Shown: in pieces, positions 40,701-51,105 of the stretch
How the letters are laid out: every line of letters starts with the position of its first letter
Position numbering within the stretch: position 1 is the stretch's first letter
NCBI GenBank assembly: GCA_963693285.1
Contig: OY848924.1
Location: 4,667,214-4,731,213, forward strand
Length of the DNA: 64,000 nucleotides
From: Xestospongia muta
Taxonomy: Eukaryota > Porifera > Demospongiae > Haplosclerida > Petrosiidae
Direction of reading: 5' to 3'
The notes under the pieces: generated by a model
Database searches by the model: none
Told to the model about the DNA's origin: nothing
The model's input: the letters and a program-made list of their open reading frames with translations, nothing else
Translations under genes and position numbers: made by a program

Positions 40701-43700
40701 ATTCTATGACAATTACATTAAATCTCAATTTATCAAAAATAAAAAAAGAACTACAATACCAATACATTCAAAAGCTTCTTAGGACAGTTGTTTACAATTT
40801 AATCTTGTTTTAATTTTAATATGTAATCCATTTTATCATAGGTAAGCAATATAATGTTTATGTTATTATAATGAACAATAAATATTTATGCACATCCTCT
40901 AGAATCAGCAAACAGCTCTACACCTAGCCTCAAAGAAAGGTCACTGTAATATCATAGAGCTACTGTTAAACTCTAATGCAGATCCCAAAATTTATGACAT
41001 GGTCAGTGTGTGAATTATGTGTAAAGATTACTGCCTGTTACTAGATTTAAATCAGTAAGATTATGGTCATTATGGTTGTGGCTATTATTAATTATGGTGG
41101 TCACAATCTGAATATAAGGTATCATTCATTCATTGTTTCATATCAGGAATCATAGCTGTTATACTAATACTTGTATTAATATATTACTGTAGTCCTAGTT
41201 CTTGCTTCTCACTAAACTTTGATAAATTAATTAATATATCTGTGGTAGTTTTAGTTGTTACTTACTTTCATTGCATGTATTTCTAAGTGACAATAGGTAG
41301 AGTATATATTGTAGATGCAGCTTATATCATCCATAATGTTATCCCTAGACATTAAGTCCCTTAGACTATATTAACATATATTAACATACAATAGGCATTA
41401 CTACTTTAATAAAAAATGCACTAAAGTGCTTAACCTCGCCACGGTGCGCAGTGTAAATCTATACTGCAGAGTGCATGTAACATGTACATTTAAGATTGGA
41501 CAAGGTGTGGTCAAATTATTGATGAATCACCTGATGCACATTACAAACTGTTGTTTGATGACTCAGCATTTCTCTTCAATCAAAGGGAAAAAAGCTTCGT
41601 GGTTTACTGGGTACTTTGTACTCTGATTGACATGTCTGTGAAGCTGTAACTGAGTAAGTAATAGTATCATTCAATTGCCAACCAAGATTAAGTGCTAGAT
41701 TCGTGATGAATGTTTCTCTGACCCTTTACATGACGCTTTAAAATGTTTCAACATTTTCATATACAAAATTTATTGTAACTTGAAAATGAAGCGTTCTTTG
41801 GAAACGTCCCGTAGTACAAATATAAATCGATATGTTATCTATTAGTAGCAGTTTTTCAGTGCTTTGAGATGTTTTCTGAATGCGTTACTTCGCTCCAAGT
41901 CCACAAAACACTATTCAGAACTTTTCTAACGATTGCTTCAACCAACGGCCTTCTATCTTGCTGATCCGTATTCCTCTAAGATTCTCTACAGCATGCTAAA
42001 AAATCTCCACGTTAAGTTATTTACTTTTCGAGAAGCAGTACTTCACCTCTGCAGCCTGAAAATTCTTTTGCGAGTTTTAAGCTTCTGTTTTTCTTGACGA
42101 TGTTCTTGATACTACTGTTGTAGTGTCCACATGTTTTTCTATTTTGCTGAACCTTGGTAGCTGCTAACACTTCGGTTGCCAAGTTATAGCAGTTGAAAGA
42201 ACAACCCCGGTAACAGACACACACACACACACACTGACAGACTACAGTATCCTCGCTATGCGACCACGCACAACGAGGTTAATTATTTGTTGTTACAATA
42301 CTATAATCAGTAGCAGAGGAACCTATGGGGCACCAGGGGCAGGTTCTCTTCAAAAAAATACAACATGCTGATTGTGCCCCCCCAAAAATGTTTACGCTGA
42401 AGTATGCAATACGTAGAGAACAATGAAAAACACTCATTGTAATTATAATATAATTGTGGCAAATGGGATATTTGCCACATTCATATTATACGAAATTATA
42501 TTGAAATTGATGTGTATTTAAAGGGATTAAAAGCGAAAACACTCCTCAGCTTCTGGGGGGCTGCGACCCCCCGAACTCCCTCTTTTGTTGCCTTCCAAAT
42601 TCAAATATGTTCCTCCGCCCCTGACTGTACTATCCCTTATTTCTGAAGGATAAAGAGTACTGTAATGAAAGAATGTCCTTTATCTGGGACTATCCTTAAT
42701 ACATCTTAATTACCTGTGGTTACTAATAAAACCCTAAACCTTTTAAATGTAGTCTTAAAGTCATATTTAGATATTAATATCATGTTAATTAATAGAATTG
42801 ATAGTTGTATAAGTGTGATAGTTATGCTAAGTATGTGATATAAATGACCTAGTTTATTATTAATGGCAATATGAATAGTCTTTATTTTCTAGTATGGACA
42901 AACACCAGCACATCATGCAGTGCAGAAAGGTCACGTTGATGCTCTAAAGCTATTTATTGAATTGGGACAAGTTGATGTAAATGCTAGAGACAAAGTAAGT
43001 TATATTATAGTGCCTATGAATTATTCCTTTTGGAGTATGCATCAAGGTTGTCTTTAATATTGATACCAACCTCTCTCATATCAAGACTGTCCAATATTTT
43101 AATAACATGTTTTTGGCAAAATATGTTCCAAGAAAAATATTACAAACTCACATTTTGACTTATGTCTGCAATATGTTAAACATCCTTTTGTCATACATCC
43201 AATAATGAGAAATAGATCAATTAATTAATGGTTATGAATAATTAATAGCTGTGACCTTTATTAGCCCTTTCCCTCCCACATATATACACATCCACATAAA
43301 TCTCTATACTCTTGTGATTTACCTGTCTGTTTACTACTTCAATACTTAAGTCTCTGTTATAATGTATCCTACATTGATTTCTTATAATTGGGCAATAACA
43401 TTCTTAGGAACTTCATATATTCTGAATAGATCACCAGCTTCAGGTGGAAGTACATTGATATGTGAACAAGTCATTTGTTTATTTATATGTAAAACCATAG
43501 TTCACATGATTTATTGAACAAGTAGTGAATTTGGTCATATCTGATTCTCTGAAAAATATAATACCATGTAAAAATCTGCAAAAATTAAGTAATCGGACTA
43601 ATGCTCCATTGTATTAGCTTGTCTCCTTTATATGTCTATCTTTAGTCTAATCAATAAATTGTATTACATGAATTAATGATTAAATTTTACTTGACTATAC

Positions 43701-46700
43701 TTCATCAGTGACTGTCACTTATGGATCTGTTTACATGACATAGAATTAAAATCTAAAATGTAAACATTCTTTTTTCACTAATCACCTAGCTATGAGACTA
43801 ATAATTAACAATGGTATTATCTGTCACTATAGGTAAGATTTTAAGTTAGGTGTGATTATTACGTATGTCTATGTTAATTTGCATTTTAAAACTTACATTA
43901 GTACAGGATTAACTAGCATAGTTATTGGCAGCCATCAGTAGGTGTGGCCTATTATATTCCTTACTAACGTCCATTTACTAAATTGTCAATTTATAAACAT
44001 TACTGAACACCATTGATATTATAATGGTTGTTGTAATAGCAGTTGTTACTATGATAAAATGCTATTGATAGTTTCAAGTATATCAATCATAAATAGAAAA
44101 GTTATGTTTATTTGTATGTTTAAATACAGGGGTACGATTATTAATGTTAGTAGTGGTTATTACTAACAATATTCACAATGTGAGATGTACCTCTTGTTAA
44201 TCCTCATAACTTACTGCATTGACAAGGGTTACATTACTTTGTTGGTCTGACTGTCCCAAAATCATAGGCGATATTCTAAGGTTTATCACTTAATATGTGA
44301 ATAATTCGCACATTTTCAAAGTGAGAAATCTTCCTAAAAATGCTTGTTTCTCAGTAATGGCAATTTTACTTACCTCAACATATTAAACGTTTGGTCTCCA
44401 TGCCTTTTTAATTGACAAATAATAATTGTTTCCATATGATCCAATGACTTGCACATGTAAGTGACTTGGTTGAGGAGTTTCTTGATTTTACTTTCTTATC
44501 TGCTTGTACATTTTGGTTTATTGAAGAGTATAGTGGTGTTACAAAATCTAAGTCTATAAAAATATACACCTTAGCAAAAGAACATAGCCTTAGTAAACTG
44601 CTCCTTGCAAAACATCACACAATAACAAACTACATCACTGCCATTGGGCATGTTGCCTTGATGTAGAAAAATAAAAACATTATGTTTCTTATGGTCTCTT
44701 AAAAGTAACTCTTAAATCAAATAATAGGTATACAGGAAGTAATCACAGACTAATATCTGATGCACTGGTTTCAAATTCTATGATTTCACCCTTGTTTCTG
44801 TGTATATAAGTACACTGACATTTTTATCAATGTGCATTATGTTTTTTTTTCTTTTGCCATCCAATATAACATATTATTGGTTTTAATTGTTACTTTATTA
44901 AAAGATTATATAACATTATATTTTATTGTACATGTATAACCTCAATTACATTAATAATGAATATCATTGTATTTATTTATTCTTTACAGAGTGGGGATTC
45001 TCTTTTACATCTTGCTTGTGCGAACAGTAAAACAGACACGATTTCATATCTACTTCACACTGGAAAGGTCGATCTACTTGCTTGCAACAATCATCAGAAA
45101 ACACCACTAGAAGAAGTCAGACTGAAAGATCCAAACAGATTTGAAATATTGAAGATGTTTGAGCCATTTGAGAAAAGTCGCCAAGACTATCCAGTTGATT
45201 CATATAGAAAAGTATTTATTTGTGGAAACAAGACAGCTGGAAAGAGTTCTTTAGCCCAGTGCATTATATATCGTGCTGATAACCCTGTTAATTATCAATA
45301 CAACCCTTTTCAATGTGTTGAAGGTGTCCAATTGGAAACTGCCGGTATTAACTATCATGATGTTCGTAGTCATGAAGTTGGCAATATTATTCTTTATGAT
45401 TTTGCTGGTCATCAAGAATATTATAGTAGTCATGCAGCTGTACTGGAGAATCTTATGGTGAGAACTCCTGCAGTTTTTACAATAGTGATAGATTCAACTA
45501 GAGGTTGGGACTACTTCAAGAAGCAGTTGTATTACTGGTTTGATTTTATTGAAAATGTTTGCGCTAATTTAACTAAACCTTCCCAGGTGATTGTAGTTGG
45601 AAGCCATGCTGATCAATTTGCCAACAGTTATGATGAACTCAGGTTGTATGTTGATGATGTTGTTAAAGATGCCATTCGTAAACAAGAGTATAGAGGGTTT
45701 GTTGCTATGGAGTGTCATTGCCCAGGTGGAAAAGGTTTCCCTGAATTCGTTGTCCACCTTCGTGAAAGTTGTAAAGCAGTTCTTGATAAGTCTGACAGCA
45801 TTAGTTATTATTGTCATGTGCATTATGCTTACCTCCTAAAGCTACAGAAAGTAGCTATTAGCCTTAATGAGCTTATAGAAAGCCTAAAAGCTCTTGATGA
45901 TCCATCCCTCCCTTCAGATGAAGCAGTTTTGGTTGACTACTTGTCAACTCTCAGTGACAAAGGTCTTGTTCTGTTTCTAAGAAATGAAATAGTGTCTAAA
46001 AGTTGGATTGTAGTCAAGAAATCAAACCTCCTTGCTGACGTTAATGGTGTTCTTTTTAATAAGAACATCAAGCGTCTTCCTATGCTAACCTCTAGCAACA
46101 CTGGCATTGTCCATGTTTCTGTTTTACAAAAGCTTTTTCCAAAATATGATATAAATATGCTTATTGATTTTTTAAAAAGCATGGAATTTTGTTGTGTTAT
46201 CGATTCAGACACACTCAATGCTATTACTACCAACCTGTCTTCATCAGATCTTGTTTCTAATGTTGATATTCTTTTCTTTCCAGCTCTCATAACTGCTGAG
46301 CCTCCTCAAGATTTAAATGATCATTTCAAAAATGGATTTGGTTGGTGCTTGTATTGCCCTAATCCATTTCAATTTCTCTCTGTTCGCTTCCTTCACATTC
46401 TTTTGCTTCGGTTAGCATATCTATATTCCCTTCCTAGTCATCTTAAAGTTGATGATTTAGACACAACGTCTCCTATACAGCAGTTGAATCGTTATTGTAC
46501 AGTCTGGAAGAATGGTATTTACTGGAAACATCAAAATGATGTAGTAGTGGAAGTAACAGATAATAATAGATGTGTCACCGTATTTATTTCCAATGACAAA
46601 GAAGTTGAAAGTCAAAAAATGTGTTGCTCTGTAATAAAGCTGGTTCTTTCTCTTCAAAAACAGTTTTGCCCATGTAAAATTAAGGAGTACATCATCCCTT

Positions 46701-49700
46701 CTGGATCTTTAGCTGACATTCGTAGTAATCCCATTTCTAAACGAATAGTCTATGAAGTAAAAAATGTAGCTGAAGGAATGTTAATGAATGAGGACATATT
46801 TGACCATAATAAAGTTCAAGACAGTCTAATCAATGTAAAAGACATTTGTCCACATGAACCATACATGTCCCTTGCACCAGCAGTCATCCATGCCTTGTTT
46901 TCTAGTAGTAAAGCCAATCAAGTAATTCCAGAGAGATTTCTTCAGCATATAATAGAATTTGCTCCAAGAATAATGTCATCTTATAATACATCTAAAGGTA
47001 GCACCTACTCTGATGTTGCCAGTCATCTCAATGACTATAGCATTTTCACTGGACAAAATCCTTTGGTAAGTTACAGTACTATATTAAACCTTATACATGT
47101 CTTCATTATTATATGAGCCTATACATCTTTATATGTGAAAATAATCAATTGCTAAATTAATACATTATCCTTGTACTCGTTATTTCAAGAGATATATTTT
47201 ATTGAATTTAAGGTTCTCTCAAGTCCATTTTTAACACAAGAGGAGATAATAAAAATATCAAAAGATCGCCTTCAATCTAGAAATATTTCAACTCTAAAAG
47301 GTCTGATTTTCATGTTTATGTATATATCTAAAAACATTATATTGACTGTCTTATGTTCTTATATTTTCTTTTTGATATTTTTTCTATTTTTAATTCATTA
47401 GAAGAAGCTCCCAAGAAAAGTCGCCTCCTAAAGTTAATGTCTGGAATTTGTAGCTGGTGGCCCACTATCGGTGATTATCTTGAAATTGAAAGTGGAGAAC
47501 TTGATTCTTTACGTTATTCTTATCAACATGATGTTGACAAACTTTCCAAAGTTCTACAACTTTGGATGGAGAGAATGACTAAACCTGTAACTTGGAATAC
47601 CATTTTAGAAGTAATAGGGAGTCCACCTATCCAGAATAAATCTGTTGTGGTGGAGATAGAGAAGTTTTTAGAATGTGAGTACTTATAGAATAATCCCAGT
47701 AATGCAAGATAATTGTACTTTTGTTAATTGTGTAAGTGTTTATTAAATTGTGTATTATAATGCACTTGAAAAGTGTGTTAGAATACACGAGTTTTGTGGT
47801 AGCTAATAAGAGAATTTGAAATTGATTAATAATGATGTTTAACTTATTATTATTGTTTTTATAAGCTAGTAATCATCATAGTTATTTATGCTATTATTTA
47901 TGTAGCTAAGACTAAGGGAAGCAGTGGCGTTTATGACAATAGAGATCATGATGATGATCTATTGGAGCTATTGACCACTACTGGTAAGATAGTGTTAAAA
48001 TGTACTGGTTCACTACAGATCCTCCACATATAGTGATGACTTAGCAATTACACTCAACTAAAATACTTTATTTGATAAATGCATATACTTCAAATACATA
48101 ATGTATCTAGTAATTGGTTTATTAACAACACAATATATTCTTTAATACTATTGATTGTCTACAAGACTTCAAGTTTAAATTTAGTAATTAGTTGTATGTA
48201 ATTTATTACTTTATCAATTTTCTGATCCATTCTAGTGTCAACGTAATAATGGTACATATATATACTAATATATTCTATGTTTATTTTTATGGTACAATTT
48301 TACAGAAGATGTGACACAAGCAGACAAAAACACAGCTGAGCAGCAGAGTGATGGTAAATTAATATTGCTTAACATGTACATGATTACACAATGATTATTA
48401 AATGACTAATTTATGCCTTTCACAATATAGATGTTGATGAAAGGCCTAGTGAGTTTATCACAGACAACAAAAACACAGTTAGTGGTAAGTTCATTATTAC
48501 TATAATAAAGTGAGATGGAACATTACAAGCATGGTAAATAATTTGCAAGACCATTTTATTGCAGCCTTAATGCTAGTTTATTCTGGATTTATTAAACTTG
48601 ACACATCAAACACTCAGTACAATAAATCCAGTATCAATCTTTACCTTTACATATATATCCTTACATGTATACACTTAATAAGGTAATTTAATGTCATTAT
48701 CTAGTACAAGTAATCTCTGAACATTCTATTGACAATTATAAAATAGAACAATCCTACATATCATGACATTTTTAATGCACATCTAATCATATCCAATCCA
48801 CAATAACCACATCTTATGAAATTTAGCAAGTTTTACTGAATAGGTAATGAGTATGCTTTGTTGTTATTATGACATCACATTCTTAAACAACATAAACATC
48901 AACCTTTAATTCTGTTTAATCAATGACTTGATTTATCCATACTCAGCTCCTGCTAAACGTAACGGATCTTTTTTCCATTCAACATCAAAGAAGCTCAAAC
49001 AATCTGATGACACAGATGATGATAAATTAGGTAGATTATTTTAAATGTTACACACACTTGTGAAATTATAATGCCTACATTTACAGACAACTTTATATAC
49101 TATTTCTTAACTACTTTTATACTTTAGATGCAGAAATGGCATCTGTTACTACTGAGGAATCAGATCTAGAAAGTATTAATTGGGTTGAAAGCATTGATAA
49201 GGGCCAGACTATGGAATTTCAGGTACAATTCAAGTTGTTTCTTCAGTAGTTCTACATTAATATATAATAATTTCCAGGATAAAGATTACTATCTAAGAGA
49301 GCATAAAGTAATGTTTCCTTCATCACTTGAAAGCATCACTACGGAAAAAGGTCTATATTTTGAATTATGATATGTTATGTCATTTATTTCTATAAAAACC
49401 AATCCAGGTTCTTGTAAACGCAAGCTTGATAGTAACTTTAACTCAGGTAATGAAAACAAACTACTTATTCTTTTGAATAAAAGTAATTATTTTCTATGTA
49501 CATGCTGTATTACTAACAATATAGCATGAGGAATTTATTTTTAAATGATAACATATACAATGCTATCTAATTATATTCAACATGAATAAATATTTTACCA
49601 ATTGTCTGTCTATTTTGGAAAGTAAATGAAGCTAATGTGGTTTAATTATGTTTATAACAAACTGTACATTTTGTGTTTGACTTCTATGTATCTAATGTTT

Positions 49701-50989
49701 AACTTACTTTAATATAATTCTTTAATTTTACAAAACAATAGATGATTTACCAGAGACAAAGAAGTTTGCCCAAGAACAGCAAGAGAGTAATGTCAGAGGT
49801 ATATCATTATAAATACATGTGTGTAGATTTGATTTAAGAGATGATGTTTAATTAGTAAATAATTTTAAAGGGTATTAGCAATATCTTTAGTTATAATTTC
49901 GGTGATTTAGCTGTTCATTGAGTTACGAAAATACCATAAACTGGGAAAATTTATTGTAAAAAATGTTTGAACATTAGACAATGTGTGAAAAATAAAAATA
50001 GCAAGATTATTGCACATTGAAATATTATGGTAGGAATATTTATGGTATGTAATGCACGTGTTACATGATGGTAATTGAAACTGTAGATAGTGTAGATATG
50101 ATTGACATGACTTTTTGAGATACCTGAAACCTACTAGTGGACTGCAATATCTAAAAGCTCTATATCATCCTCAATACTGTCACAGGCAATTGCTTAATGA
50201 ACTTTTGTACGTGTATCTGGTGTTCTAATGCAAACGCTTCCGAATCTGCGATAACTTACAAGTAATATTTTACAACATAGTAATAATAAAGTTCCTTTAA
50301 TAGCTATTACTGCTATATTTTCATTGATTGTTGTATATTGTTATTATAGGAAGTGAAACACAAGCATACAAAAATACAAATGAGCAGCAAACTAATGGTA
50401 CATTTATATTACTTAACCTGTATATGATCACTTAACAATTCATAAATGACAAAGTGCTTTATGATAGGAAGTGTGACACAAACAGACAAGAGCACAAATG
50501 ATGAGCAAGCTGATGGTAAATTACTTCATCTTGACCTATGCCATAATGATCTCTTTTCAACACAGGTATCAATGTAAGTGTTAGTGATTCTATCACAGAT
50601 GACAATAACACTGTTAGTGGTAAGTTTATAATTTAGTATTGAAAGGTAATATATATATTCATTTTTTAGCATCTATAGTTAATTGTGATCCATCGGAAAT
50701 TTTTGAAACTCATTCTGCTGATCTTTGTGATATACTTGTAGATGCTAATCCTCATCGTATGGTAAACAAACTTGTCTCCGCTAAATTGTTACCATCATAC
50801 ATTAAAGAAGATGTTAAGAGTACAACTGATGTGTATGATAAGGCTGATATAATTGTAGAGAAGCTACAGAAACTGATAGATAATGATGAACACCCAATTG
50901 AGTTGCTTAAGAAGATTTGTGATTTTTTTTTAGAACAAAATGATCAGAATTTAAAAGATATTAGTACTAAAATAATGAGTCAATTATAG
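28733..50989 (+). CDS. Gene 2: ankyrin–Roc–COR–Death–linker–CARD-like protein (spliced, 29 exons)
   Basis: Exons: 28733-28771, 30279-30371, 30767-30883, 32217-32312, 33154-33252, 33961-34062, 34203-34307, 35655-35753, 36717-36815, 37793-37891, 38747-38845, 39842-39940, 40903-41001, 42893-42994, 44990-47065, 47213-47300, 47402-47674, 47906-47983, 48306-48353, 48431-48484, 48947-49030, 49128-49222, 49278-49350, 49408-49446, 49742-49798, 50350-50397, 50468-50515, 50566-50619, 50670-50989. All borders are GT-AG and in frame, giving about 1593 aa. Start MVTEHSKKEQERI. Domains: ankyrin about 14-490, Roc about 522-700, COR to about 1141, Death about 1171-1261, low-complexity linker 1262-1487, CARD-like 1488-1593. 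It is a paralogue of gene 1 lying about 4 kb downstream of it. A GTP-switched scaffold role in death or immune signalling is inferred. Confidence 0.85.
30279..42994 (+). CDS. Gene 2 ankyrin array: 13 one-repeat exons
   Basis: Thirteen phase 0-0 exons of 93-117 nt (mostly 99) each code one ankyrin repeat, in the order A B C D E F, G1-G6, H. Examples are DEILLAATARGIVDIVKEAL (32217-32312), TPLHIAYWYGHDNIVKLL (33961-34062) and TALHLASEEGYCDIVQLLL (36717-36815). G5 (39842-39940) has Pro in the second helix (IVQPLL instead of IVQLLL), which may weaken that repeat. The final partial repeat lies at the start of the Roc exon. The array probably forms a binding solenoid; the partner is unknown. Confidence 0.85.
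35600..41100 (+). repeat. Six tandem ~1.05-kb intron-plus-exon units in gene 2
   Basis: G-type exons start at 35655, 36717, 37793, 38747, 39842 and 40903, so spacing is 954-1095 bp. Introns repeat the same landmarks, including 'taatcaacaataaatact', 'cctctag' before the exon and 'gtcagt' with 'agattactacatgttactag' after it. Copies are clearly diverged in intron but conserved in exon, which suggests older duplications than the gene 1 pair and selection on the repeats. Confidence 0.8.
41434..42278. mobile_element. 845-bp TTAA-flanked non-autonomous element
   Basis: The block begins CCTCGCCACGGTGCGCAG right after TTAA (41430-41433) and ends CACGCACAACGAGG right before TTAA (42279-42282). CCTCG/CGAGG form short terminal inverted repeats, and the right end also folds on itself (42251-42278). 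The interior is richer in CpG than the surrounding intron and has a (CA)n run at 42217-42234. TTAA targets are used by piggyBac and Kolobok elements. No transposase is seen. TIRs beyond the first 5 bp are poorly matched, so the class is unsure. Confidence 0.4.
42308..42623. mobile_element. 316-bp hAT-like MITE
   Basis: The left end is CAGTAGCAGAGGAACCTA; the right end read on the - strand is CAGGGGCGGAGGAACATA, matching at most positions. The flanks actataat (42300-42307) and actgtact (42624-42631) agree at 6 of 8 bases, consistent with a decayed 8-bp target duplication. CAGGGGCGGA-type ends are typical of hAT elements. Inside are hairpins ggggggctgcgacccccc (42555-42572) and tgtggcaaat/atttgccaca (about 42455-42480). 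It sits in the intron before the last ankyrin exon of gene 2, 29 bp from the TTAA element. Confidence 0.6.
44990..47065 (+). CDS. Gene 2 Roc-COR exon
   Basis: This 2076-nt exon is phase 0-0. It opens with a partial ankyrin repeat (SLLHLACANSKTDTISYLL). The Roc P-loop is GNKTAGKSS at about residues 528-536, switch II is DFAGHQE at 586-592, and the specificity motif is SHAD at 654-657. The COR landmarks FGWCLYCPNP, RFLHILLLRLAY, GIYWKHQ and VTDNNRCVTVFI are the same as in gene 1. The catalytic-site neighbour is Gln (HQE), closer to canonical GTPases than Ala in gene 1 (HAE). The exon begins at the AG at 44988-44989; an in-frame ATG at 44957 lies in the intron. Confidence 0.9.
47213..47300 (+). 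CDS. Gene 2 linker exon between COR and Death domain
   Basis: The exon is phase 0 in and phase 1 out and codes SSPFLTQEEIIKISKDRLQ within a 29-residue linker. It corresponds to 22482-22557 of gene 1. An alternative acceptor lies upstream at about 47190, so its 5' border is moderately certain. Confidence 0.6.
47402..47674 (+). CDS. Gene 2 Death domain exon
   Basis: This 273-nt exon is phase 1-1. After a basic lead (EEAPKKSRLLKL) it reads GICSWWPTIGDYLEIESGEL, DVDKLSKVLQLWMERM and VTWNTILEVIGSPPIQN, the same helix pattern as gene 1 (W..IG..L, LQLWM, W.TIL..I). It is slightly shorter than the gene 1 exon at both ends. It probably mediates homotypic Death-domain assembly. Confidence 0.85.
47906..50619 (+). 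CDS. Gene 2 linker of 11 small phase-1 exons with repeated cassettes
   Basis: Eleven small exons (39-95 nt) code about 226 residues rich in Asp, Glu, Thr, Asn, Gln and Lys with no fold seen. Two exon types recur. The 48-nt type (…TQADKNTAEQQSDG) is at 48306, 50350 and 50468. The 54-nt type (…ITDNKNTVSG) is at 48431 and 50566. The exons between include a basic stretch (APAKRNGSFFHSTSKKLKQ). Nearly all are symmetric phase 1-1, so they could be skipped or duplicated without breaking the frame. The stretch probably acts as a flexible spacer between Death and CARD-like domains. Confidence 0.6.
50670..50989 (+). CDS. Gene 2 terminal CARD-like exon
   Basis: This last exon (phase 1 in, stop TAG at 50987-50989) codes CDPSEIFETHSADLCDILVD, then NKLVSAKLLPSYIKEDV, then YDKADIIVEKLQKLI and LLKKICDFFLEQNDQNLKDI. 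It aligns end to end with the CARD-like exon of gene 1 (DPSEIF, SAKL, ICDF, LKDI are shared). The helix spacing suits a death fold, most like CARD. It lies at the C-terminus behind the long linker. Confidence 0.7.
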
Positions 50990-51099
50990 AGTGTAAGTTG
51001 AAAATATTACATGAACATACTTAACATCTATAATGTTTAAAGTAGATTAAATAATTAAATTCATAATACTTGCTTGGTTGTGAATTGAGTTAATAACTA

Positions 51100-51105
51100 A
51101 ATAAA
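51100..51105 (+). terminator. Possible poly(A) signal of gene 2
   Basis: AATAAA lies 111 bases after the stop codon, a suitable distance for a short 3' UTR. The hexamer is common by chance in such AT-rich DNA. Confidence 0.3.

Noticed and set aside
42021..42230. 69-codon - strand open frame inside the TTAA-flanked element
   Set aside because: Part of it is a CA repeat translated as MCVCVC, and no family is recognised; it was not accepted as a gene.
44957..44989. In-frame ATG just before the Roc-COR exon of gene 2 as a possible independent start
   Set aside because: It lies upstream of a good acceptor (TTCTTTACAG), and the exon border matches gene 1; a short isoform starting there has no support.
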